Origin: Bacteroidales bacterium
GTDB taxonomy: Bacteria; Bacteroidota; Bacteroidia; Bacteroidales; UBA932
Direction of reading: 5' to 3'
Length of the DNA: 64,000 nucleotides
Assembly (NCBI GenBank): GCA_015060385.1
Contig: SUYO01000001.1
Coordinates: forward strand, 1 to 64,000
The notes under the pieces were generated by a model. That model was not told where the DNA came from and searched no databases. It saw only the letters and a program-made list of their open reading frames with translations. Every line of letters starts with the position of its first letter. Within the stretch, counting starts at the first letter, position 1. The translations under genes and the position numbers were made by a program. This document shows positions 35,786 through 42,019 of the stretch, in pieces.

Positions 35786-35911
35786 ATGGCTAAGAAATAT
35801 GTATGCCTTGTATGCGGATATGTTCATGAAGGCGAAACTGCTCCGGAGGAGTGCCCTCTCTGCTTTGTAGGACCAGAGGATTTCAAGGAAATCACTGACG
35901 AAGAAGCATAA
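35786..35911 (+). CDS. Minimal stand-alone rubredoxin (41 residues)
   Basis: A 41-residue protein, ATG at 35786 and TAA ending at 35911. Cysteine pairs CLVC (7, 10) and CPLC (23, 26) form a one-iron rubredoxin centre; the spacing is the compact type found in rubrerythrins rather than the 50-55-residue free rubredoxin. Over the first 36 residues it matches 27 of the N-terminal domain of the next protein, so it is a duplicated, freed domain. Probably a small electron carrier for the adjacent reverse rubrerythrin. The 41-base gap and lack of a terminator suggest co-transcription. Confidence 0.88.
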   Translation: MAKKYVCLVCGYVHEGETAPEECPLCFVGPEDFKEITDEEA

Positions 35912-35952
35912 ACACAGAACAACATAAACAAAAACATAAAAATTGCTGAACT

Positions 35953-36504
35953 ATGGTAAAGAAGTACAGATGTCTGGTATGCGGTTACATTCACGAAGGT
36001 GAGGCTGCGCCACAGGAGTGTCCGGTATGTCATGTAGGACCTGAAAGATTCGAGGAGATCGTTGAGACAGGTGAGGCTCTCACATGGGCTGACGAGCACA
36101 GGATAGGAGTAGCTCAGGGTGTTGACCCTGAAATCCTCAAGGGACTCCGTGACCATTTCAACGGAGAATGCGGTGAGGTCGGCATGTACCTCGCTATGAG
36201 CCGCCAGGCAGACAGAGAAGGTTATCCTGAGATTGCCGAGGCCTTCAAGAGATACGCTTGGGAAGAGGCTGAACACGCTGCAAAGTTTGCAGAGCTTCTC
36301 GGAGAGTGCGTATGGGACACCAAGACCAACTTAGAGAAGAGAATGCTTGCAGAGCAGGGAGCATGTGAGGACAAGAAGAGGATCGCAACCCTCGCAAAAC
36401 AGCAGAACCTTGATGCAATCCACGACACTGTTCATGAGATGTGCAAGGATGAGGCCCGCCACGGTGCCGGATTTCAGGGACTTTTCAACAGATACTTCAA
36501 GTAA
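35953..36504 (+). CDS. Reverse rubrerythrin (rubredoxin-ferritin-like fusion)
   Basis: 183 residues. N-terminal rubredoxin (CLVC and CPVC, residues 7-26) followed by a four-helix di-iron domain (about 50-183), the reverse order of classical rubrerythrin. Di-iron motifs: [14 protein letters not shown] near residue 72, [10 protein letters not shown] near 100, NLEKRMLAE near 126 and [11 protein letters not shown] near 164. Peroxide- and oxygen-reducing enzyme of anaerobes. It shares a promoter with the free rubredoxin and ends at a strong terminator. Codon use is biased, pointing to high expression. Confidence 0.92.
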   Translation: MVKKYRCLVCGYIHEGEAAPQECPVCHVGPERFEEIVETGEALTWADEHRIGVAQGVDPEILKGLRDHFNGECGEVGMYLAMSRQADREGYPEIAEAFKRYAWEEAEHAAKFAELLGECVWDTKTNLEKRMLAEQGACEDKKRIATLAKQQNLDAIHDTVHEMCKDEARHGAGFQGLFNRYFK

Positions 36505-36540
36505 AAAGAAATGCCGGTCAGCTGACCGGCATTTCTTTTT
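36503..36540. terminator. Bidirectional terminator, 38-base perfect palindrome
   Basis: AAAAAGAAATGCCGGTCAG (36503-36521) followed directly by its exact reverse complement. GC-rich centre, A-run before and T-run after, so it works in both directions between convergent genes. It covers the last bases of both stop regions. Confidence 0.92.
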
Positions 36541-36982
36541 ATTCTTCGCCGTCGAAATCGTAATCTGAAGCGATGAGCTCGGCTATGTCGTCCGGAACAT
36601 CGAAGCTGAGGTTGCTCCAGAGGTCCTCCATCTGACGGCGGTCCTTCTTTGTAGGACGGCCCGCTCCCCTGTCACGCTTTAGGAAGAAGGTCTCCACAGG
36701 CGCACGGAGCTTTGCAAGTTCCTCAGGAGGGGTCAGATTCTCAGCATAATCAGGAACAAGCCTGGCGCCCTGCCTCTTGTCAATAAGCTGAAGCACCCTG
36801 TATGTATATGCTACTGCACCTTTTCTCGCCACGATCACATCACCTACCTTCACTGCCTTGGACGGCTTGATGTCGGCACCGTTCACACGCACCTTTCCTC
36901 CCTTGCATGCATCGGTAGCGTCCGTCCTGGTCTTATAGACACGGATGGACCATAGATATTTGTCTATCCTTACCTCTTCCAT
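36539..36982 (-). CDS. hslR: S4-domain RNA-binding protein (Hsp15-like)
   Basis: 147 residues. The S4 domain occupies the first 60 residues: VRIDKYLWSIRVYKTRTDATDACKGGKVRVNGADIKPS. Hsp15 binds stalled 50S subunits carrying nascent chains and helps recycle them. The C-terminal part (LVPDYAENLTPPEELAKL, then RDRGAGRPTKKDRRQMEDL) matches the Hsp15/YrfH extension. It follows manA by four bases and is probably expressed with it. Confidence 0.88.
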   Translation of the reverse strand: MEEVRIDKYLWSIRVYKTRTDATDACKGGKVRVNGADIKPSKAVKVGDVIVARKGAVAYTYRVLQLIDKRQGARLVPDYAENLTPPEELAKLRAPVETFFLKRDRGAGRPTKKDRRQMEDLWSNLSFDVPDDIAELIASDYDFDGEE

Positions 36983-36986
36983 ATGA

Positions 36987-38249
36987 TCAGCTGAAGAAAT
37001 TCAACGGACTTGCACCTGAAGTAGCCGAAGGCTCGTCATCATCAAAGGCTCCGTCTTCCAGGCCTTCGTAGTCCTCACCTTCGAGGAAGGCTTCTGTATC
37101 AGGATCTATATACGCATCAAAATCCGACATCGGGTTGCAAACAGCCTCCAGAAGCACGGTAGAACGGTCGCGTGGCACAAGATAGAAATCAGGCATGTCG
37201 GCAGGAACCATCATGGTCTCGCCCTTCGAGAACTCGTAGTTCTCCATATACGCCTCTCCGTTCTCCTTTGTCGAAGGGATCTGGATTGATGCCGCCCCCT
37301 CCACGCACACATATAATATGAAGCTCTCGAACTTTTCCGTATATATATGGAGAGGATCAGACAGATTTATCTTGGATACATTGAAAGGATGGCCTTCGAC
37401 AAGATTCTCGACCACCTTCTCGTCATGGTGGTGATGACCTCCGCAATGGCATTCATGTCCGCAAGGTTCATGAGATTCTTCCGGGCCCCATGCAGGTCCT
37501 TTCTTGAACTGGGTCTGATCGAACGGGCCGTAATCTATGAAATCTATAGCCTCTTCAAGATGGAGCGGACGTGCGGTCTCGGGATTGAACTCCCTGCCCC
37601 AGTCATAAAGACGGAAGGTCATGTCCGACGATTCCTGGATCTCCACCACAAGAAGTCCCCCCTCTGCTGCATGGACGGTTCCCGGCTTCATATATATGAC
37701 ATCACCCTTTCTGGGATGTATCACGTTAAGCGTTTCGGCTACCGTTCCGTCGTGACAACGGTCATAAAGTTCCTGGGCAGTCATCTCGCGGTTGAAGCCG
37801 GCATATATCTTCGCATCGGGACCTGCCTCCAGCACATACCATATCTCGTTCTTGCCGAGGGCATCATACCTTTCCGCTGCTATCTCATCGTCAGGATGGA
37901 CCTGTACGGAAAGCTTGCCCTTTATATCAAGGAACTTAACCAGCAGAGGGAACTGCCTTCCATAATAATTATATACATTCTCTCCCACGACACGTTCGAG
38001 ATATGTCTCCATGATCTCGCTTATGGTGTTTCCCGCAAGCCAGCCGTCAGCCGCCACAGAATCTTCGAAGCCCATATCGGCTATCTCCCAGCTCTCTCCT
38101 ATCTTCTCATCAGCACCTATGAGCACTTCATTTCCTTCCTCGTCACACTCGGCAAAGGATTTTCCGAGCTCTGTTACAAGTGCATTTCCGCCCCAAGGTC
38201 TCCTTGATGCGATCGGTATAAATCTTAAAGGGTATAATCTCTTTTCCAT
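36987..38249 (-). CDS. manA: Mannose-6-phosphate isomerase class I with His/Cys-rich insert
   Basis: 420 residues from the ATG at 38249, eight bases after a -7 element that excludes the longer frame. Zinc enzyme interconverting mannose-6-phosphate and fructose-6-phosphate for glycan precursors. Zinc ligands appear in LSVQVHPDDE and KNEIWYVLEA, with the active-site loop MKPGTVHAAEGG. Between the core and the C-terminal cupin lies an unusual segment (about residues 258-276; DNA 37425-37472) with seven His and three Cys in sixteen positions. The rest is ordinary. Operon with hslR. Confidence 0.9.
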   Translation of the reverse strand: MEKRLYPLRFIPIASRRPWGGNALVTELGKSFAECDEEGNEVLIGADEKIGESWEIADMGFEDSVAADGWLAGNTISEIMETYLERVVGENVYNYYGRQFPLLVKFLDIKGKLSVQVHPDDEIAAERYDALGKNEIWYVLEAGPDAKIYAGFNREMTAQELYDRCHDGTVAETLNVIHPRKGDVIYMKPGTVHAAEGGLLVVEIQESSDMTFRLYDWGREFNPETARPLHLEEAIDFIDYGPFDQTQFKKGPAWGPEESHEPCGHECHCGGHHHHDEKVVENLVEGHPFNVSKINLSDPLHIYTEKFESFILYVCVEGAASIQIPSTKENGEAYMENYEFSKGETMMVPADMPDFYLVPRDRSTVLLEAVCNPMSDFDAYIDPDTEAFLEGEDYEGLEDGAFDDDEPSATSGASPLNFFS

Positions 38250-38257
38250 AATCCGCA

Positions 38258-38265
38258 CAAAGATA
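38258..38265 (-). promoter_or_regulatory. -7 element of manA, eight bases from the start codon
   Basis: TATCTTTG on the minus strand, eight bases before the ATG at 38249. TTTG at 38289-38292 is 23 bases upstream, slightly wide for a -33 box. Confidence 0.55.
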
Positions 38266-38374
38266 AATCTTTTTATCAAGATAACTTCCAAATGGTACAG
38301 ATATTGACAAAGATGGAGCCACCTTGAATAAGGAAAACGTATATAAACAATTTAACGGATAGGAGACTACAAAT

Positions 38375-38827
38375 ATGTTACCAGCAAGAAGGTTCAACGG
38401 CCAGTACGGCCTTACAGATTTCTTCAATGATTTTTTCGACAACCGCCAGATGGAGAAGCTCGCGCTCAGTTCGCCTGCAATCAACGTAAAGGAAAACGAC
38501 AAGGGCTACAAGATCGAAGTCGCGGCTCCCGGCATGTGCAAGGACGATTTCAAGATCCACCTCAACAAGGACGGCAATCTCGTGATCGAGATGGAAAAGA
38601 CAAACTGCGGATGCCAGGACAAGGAAAAGGATGGCGAGAAGAAGGAATGCAAGTATCTCAGAAAGGAGTTTTCATTCTCAAAGTTCAGCCAGACCCTGCT
38701 TCTCCCCGACAATGCAGACAAGGATGCCATCGAAGCTCATGTGAACAACGGAATCCTCTATGTAAAGATTCCTAAGACAACAAAAGAGAAGGTTGAAGAG
38801 GAGAAAAGAGTAATCGAGGTCAAATAG
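38375..38827 (+). CDS. Small heat-shock protein (Hsp20/alpha-crystallin)
   Basis: 150 residues. ATP-independent holdase chaperone. N-terminal arm FFNDFFDNRQMEKL, then the alpha-crystallin domain: SPAINVKENDKGYKIEVAAPG, LRKEFSFSKFSQTLLLPDNAD, ending AHVNNGILYVKIPKT. A short charged insert with two cysteines (KTNCGCQDKEKDGEKKEC) occupies the variable loop. TTGACA (38304-38309) occurs upstream, a motif also abundant before dnaK. Transcribed alone, divergent from manA, with its own terminator. Confidence 0.95.
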   Translation: MLPARRFNGQYGLTDFFNDFFDNRQMEKLALSSPAINVKENDKGYKIEVAAPGMCKDDFKIHLNKDGNLVIEMEKTNCGCQDKEKDGEKKECKYLRKEFSFSKFSQTLLLPDNADKDAIEAHVNNGILYVKIPKTTKEKVEEEKRVIEVK

Positions 38828-38833
38828 CATGGA

Positions 38834-38869
38834 ACGACAGGTCTGAACGGGCCTGTCGTCGTTTTTTTT
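38834..38869 (+). terminator. Terminator of hsp20
   Basis: ACGACAGG (38834-38841) pairs with CCTGTCGT (38852-38859), followed by a run of eight T. Confidence 0.9.
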
Positions 38870-38899
38870 ACAATTTTTCATCAAATTTCTGCATAAAAA

Positions 38900-38930
38900 T
38901 TTGCAGGTTTCAAAAAAATGCGTACCTTTG
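38900..38930 (+). promoter_or_regulatory. Promoter of tRNA-Asp/tRNA-Val
   Basis: TTTG (38900-38903), 19 bases, TACCTTTG (38923-38930), followed 39 bases later by tRNA-Asp. Confidence 0.78.
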
Positions 38931-38969
38931 CATCCGCGTTTGAGAAAAACGCATAAGTCTGAACAAATT

Positions 38970-39046
38970 GGTGCGGTAGTTCAGCTGGTTAGAATACCGG
39001 CCTGTCACGCCGGGGGTCGCGGGTTCGAGTCCCGTCCGCACCGCCA
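38970..39046 (+). tRNA. tRNA-Asp (GUC)
   Basis: Acceptor GGTGCGG/CCGCACC, discriminator G and encoded CCA. Anticodon loop CTGTCAC between CCGGC/GCCGG gives GUC. T-arm GGGTTCGAGTCCC. Confidence 0.97.
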
Positions 39047-39048
39047 AA

Positions 39049-39123
39049 GGGAGCATAGCTCAGTTGGTTTAGAGCATCTGCCTTACAAGCAGAGGGTCGG
39101 GGGTTCGACTCCCTCTGCTCCCA
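39049..39123 (+). tRNA. tRNA-Val (UAC)
   Basis: Acceptor GGGAGCA/TGCTCCC, discriminator A; CCA is not encoded. Anticodon loop CTTACAA gives UAC. Two bases after tRNA-Asp, so both mature from one transcript. Confidence 0.97.
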
Positions 39124-39129
39124 CTAAAG

Positions 39130-39163
39130 AAAACGCCTTTCTACGATGTAGAGAGGCGTTTTT
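39130..39163 (+). terminator. Terminator of the tRNA-Asp/Val unit
   Basis: AAAACGCCTTTCTAC (39130-39144) pairs with GTAGAGAGGCGTTTT (39148-39162) with one mismatch and a GAT loop, ending in a T-run. Nothing else is seen in the remaining gap to folC. Confidence 0.85.
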
Positions 39164-39220
39164 CATTTATGTGGGTAATGATGTATTAAAGTCTTTTCAT
39201 AACAGTTTATACATCAGGTC

Positions 39221-40669
39221 TCAAAGATAAAGAGAAATCGCCTCAGAAACAACATATGTGCTTCCACCGATGTATATGAGAGGCCTGGCAGCAGTATTTC
39301 TTTCCATTATCTTCGCCGCCATCCCGCGGGCCGTATCCACCGCATCCCTTACCTCCTTCACCACCCGCACATCAGCCGGAACGGTTCCGGCCGCGGCACA
39401 ATGGTCCATATACCTTTCATATATCCGCGATGCGTCAAGAGCCCTTTTCCCATGAGCCTGGGTAAACACATAGGCCGCATCAGACGGCATGAGATGGATC
39501 ACGGAATCCACATCCTTATCTGCCACTGATCCATATACAATCAGCAGGTCGGTGCATCTTCCGTCCGCCTTCATCCTTTCAAGCTGGGCAAAGTTATATT
39601 TCAGGCCATGTTCATTATGGCCTATGTCACAGATTGTCAGAGGGTCGTCGCAGACCTTCTCCCATCTTCCGCGGAAACCTGTATTCGCCGCAGCATGCAT
39701 GATGGCAGCCAAAATGGATCGAGTGCATTTCTTATAGGAAAACGCCCTTGATACCCCTGAAATCTGGGGTATCGCGTGCATTTTTTCCACATTAATGCAC
39801 TCGATACTCTCCATCACATCAAGGGCAGCGAGGACCGTACGCAGATTCTTGCGCTGATACTCCCCCTGAAGGTCCATTCCCGAAAGAATATCCTCATGGC
39901 GGTCCCACAGCTTCGGCTCCACCTTGTCCGCGAAGGTAAGAAGCGACATGATGGCCGCGCGGCTGCCCATATACTGCGGCTCCGGAAGATTGGTATACAG
40001 GACCTTACGTTCGAAGACCGGATCGGTCTCGGGATGGCTCTCCCCTACGACCACAGGTACCTTCGGCTTTATGATCCCTGCCTTTTCAAACGCGATTTCA
40101 GGAAGGGTTCCGCCCAGCATGTCGCAATGGTCAAGACCGATGTTGGTGATGACGCTCAGAACCGGGGTGACTATGTTGGTACTGTCAAGCCTGCCTCCAA
40201 GTCCGGTCTCGAGAACGACCATATCCACTTCCTGGTCGGCAAACCAGTTGAGGGCCAGCAAGGTAGTGATCTCAAAGAACGACATGTCGAGGTGGTCGAA
40301 GGTATCCTTCCACTGCCCTAAGAAGTTCCATACATATTCCTTGGAGATAAGGGAGAAGGAGGAATCGCAGACGGTCCTGATGCGTTCACGGAAGTCGAGT
40401 ATATGGGGAGATGTATACAGTCCCACCTTGAGGCCCGAAGCAGCCAGCACAGATGCCAGCATACTGGAAACCGATCCTTTTCCGTTCGTACCTGCAACAT
40501 GAATCACCTTGTATTTCCTGTGCGGATGGCCCATGAGCTGGTCTGCGAACTCCATATTTGCAATGCCGGGCTTGTATGCCCCGGCTCCGACCTTTTGAAA
40601 CGAAGGGAACCTGCAGAAGAGTTCTCCTATCATCTTTTCATATGCTTCTTCCGAAAAAAAATTATCCAT
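39221..40669 (-). CDS. folC: Folylpolyglutamate/dihydrofolate synthase
   Basis: 482 residues, Mur-ligase family. Adds glutamate to folates and may make dihydrofolate from dihydropteroate. P-loop HVAGTNGKGSVSSMLASVL near residue 56, GLYTSPHILDFRERIR near 83, ITNIGLDHCDMLGGTLPEIAFEKAGIIKP near 185, and a C-terminal CDIGHNEHGLKY. Slightly longer than E. coli FolC because of an insert near residues 290-325. Transcribed alone toward the tRNA terminator; divergent from the PurL-like gene. Confidence 0.93.
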   Translation of the reverse strand: MDNFFSEEAYEKMIGELFCRFPSFQKVGAGAYKPGIANMEFADQLMGHPHRKYKVIHVAGTNGKGSVSSMLASVLAASGLKVGLYTSPHILDFRERIRTVCDSSFSLISKEYVWNFLGQWKDTFDHLDMSFFEITTLLALNWFADQEVDMVVLETGLGGRLDSTNIVTPVLSVITNIGLDHCDMLGGTLPEIAFEKAGIIKPKVPVVVGESHPETDPVFERKVLYTNLPEPQYMGSRAAIMSLLTFADKVEPKLWDRHEDILSGMDLQGEYQRKNLRTVLAALDVMESIECINVEKMHAIPQISGVSRAFSYKKCTRSILAAIMHAAANTGFRGRWEKVCDDPLTICDIGHNEHGLKYNFAQLERMKADGRCTDLLIVYGSVADKDVDSVIHLMPSDAAYVFTQAHGKRALDASRIYERYMDHCAAAGTVPADVRVVKEVRDAVDTARGMAAKIMERNTAARPLIYIGGSTYVVSEAISLYL

Positions 40670-40697
40670 GATTAAGGAAAATCGCTTGTTATGAACA

Positions 40698-40705
40698 CAA
40701 AAATA
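40698..40705 (-). promoter_or_regulatory. -7 element of folC
   Basis: TATTTTTG on the minus strand, 28 bases before the ATG at 40669. No convincing -33 box. Confidence 0.5.
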
Positions 40706-40745
40706 AGTATTTTTACAAACTATCTCCTAAAACAGTCAGCATTTT

Positions 40746-41912
40746 ATGAAGGAAAACGAATCAGCACTGTATTCCCATTACCTGATCGACGGGGTATGGC
40801 AGGAAATGACCCCTGCAGACCTTCTGGACGAGTGTATGGAATACGATGAGAGTGAAATGCAGTCATCCGAATCTTTCGGAACCTTCGATGACATCATCGA
40901 CGAAACCAGCGACCGCCCTGTGACCCCGTTCACATACGACAGAGGGATGAGCCTCGCATATGCCGCATCCATATCGGAGGCATGTGATGCCGGAAGGACT
41001 TTTTCAATGCTTTATCCTGACCATTTCACCAGGCTCCACATCGCAGAAGCCCTCATATCCAGACTATGGAGCAAGGGACATTTCCGCCTCGGCAACCTAA
41101 GGCTATGGGCACAGTGGGACTGGAACACCAGACCTATGGGCAATATGGCAGCCTTTTACACAAGCGCTTCTGCAGCAAGCGATTACATCTACTCGCTCGG
41201 AGTCCGTATGTCTGACTATCTTTTCATCGAAGGAGACGGGGAAAGCAATGCCAGATTCTTCGCATGGCTCCCGGACACTGCGATAGACGAGGAGGACGAA
41301 CATTATGACACCATACTCTTCAAGTCCTCGCCTTACGAGAGCAGGCACCCGTGGATCGGCGACGAAAGGAAATGTCCCGCGACCATGGTCATGGACGAAG
41401 AAAGCTGGCTCGTGTACATTCCTTTCGACACCTGCCCTTTCAAGCTCGGAGGCTCGCTTTTCGCACAGGTCAACGGCCATACCGGCGGTCCGGCTCCTCA
41501 GATCATGGACGCCGACTACTTCATCGACTGTTACGAGGTCGTGAGGGAGCTGGTCGAGGACGGCATCGTAGCTGCCGGAATCAGCATCGGCGACGGAGGT
41601 CTCGGAACAGCATCAGTACGCTTCTGCGAAGATATGGGGGCGTCTCTCGACCTCAGCGGAATAATGGCATCATACCAGGAGGACGACCCGGTCAGAATCC
41701 TGTTCGGAGAGATCCCGGGAGTTCTCGTCCAGATACGCGACAACGACTACGATTACTTTGATTCACAGATGATTCTGCAGGACATCGCATACTACCCTAT
41801 GGGACATCCTTCCGCATCAGGGACAGGCATCACATTTGATGAGAAGGGCAAGACTTCTGTAGCCGGAATTCTCGCATCGCTTTTAAGTCAGACAAGCGAG
41901 GGTGAGGATTAG
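40746..41912 (+). CDS. Orphan PurL/AIR-synthetase-related protein
   Basis: 388 residues, not an ordinary purine enzyme. Residues 233-251 (KLGGSLFAQVNGHTGGPAP) and 265-287 (including VEDGIVAAGISIGDGGLG) line up with the second AIRS-C lobe of FGAM synthase PurL, where E. coli reads LGGTALAQV and HDRSDGGL. The His-Asp of that loop is replaced (GISIG). The PurL N-terminal and glutaminase domains are absent; the first 60 residues are acidic and the middle (WAQWDWNTRP, about 122-130) is unfamiliar. Homology is likely; function is unknown and could be regulatory or a decayed enzyme. No purine genes are adjacent. Confidence 0.6.
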   Translation: MKENESALYSHYLIDGVWQEMTPADLLDECMEYDESEMQSSESFGTFDDIIDETSDRPVTPFTYDRGMSLAYAASISEACDAGRTFSMLYPDHFTRLHIAEALISRLWSKGHFRLGNLRLWAQWDWNTRPMGNMAAFYTSASAASDYIYSLGVRMSDYLFIEGDGESNARFFAWLPDTAIDEEDEHYDTILFKSSPYESRHPWIGDERKCPATMVMDEESWLVYIPFDTCPFKLGGSLFAQVNGHTGGPAPQIMDADYFIDCYEVVRELVEDGIVAAGISIGDGGLGTASVRFCEDMGASLDLSGIMASYQEDDPVRILFGEIPGVLVQIRDNDYDYFDSQMILQDIAYYPMGHPSASGTGITFDEKGKTSVAGILASLLSQTSEGED

Positions 41913-41958
41913 GAAATTTGAAGAAAAAACCGTAAATTCGCGCCGGAATTTTTACGAC

Positions 41959-41975
41959 GCCGGGCATGTCCCGGC
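41959..41975 (+). other. GC-rich hairpin in the ppdK leader
   Basis: GCCGGG-CATGT-CCCGGC, a six-bp stem 44 bases before the ppdK start in an otherwise AT-rich leader. It may stabilise the mRNA; no T-run follows, so termination is unlikely. No clear promoter element was found in this gap. Confidence 0.45.
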
Positions 41976-42019
41976 ATAAGTTGATTTTATTTATTATCAA
42001 TCAAATATTTACAAAGATT

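Noticed and set aside
37347..38207. 286-residue open frame antisense to manA
   Set aside because: Lies wholly within manA on the opposite strand; composition is that of a shadow frame.
39776..40321. 181-residue open frame antisense to folC
   Set aside because: Shadow of folC; His-rich but without any domain.
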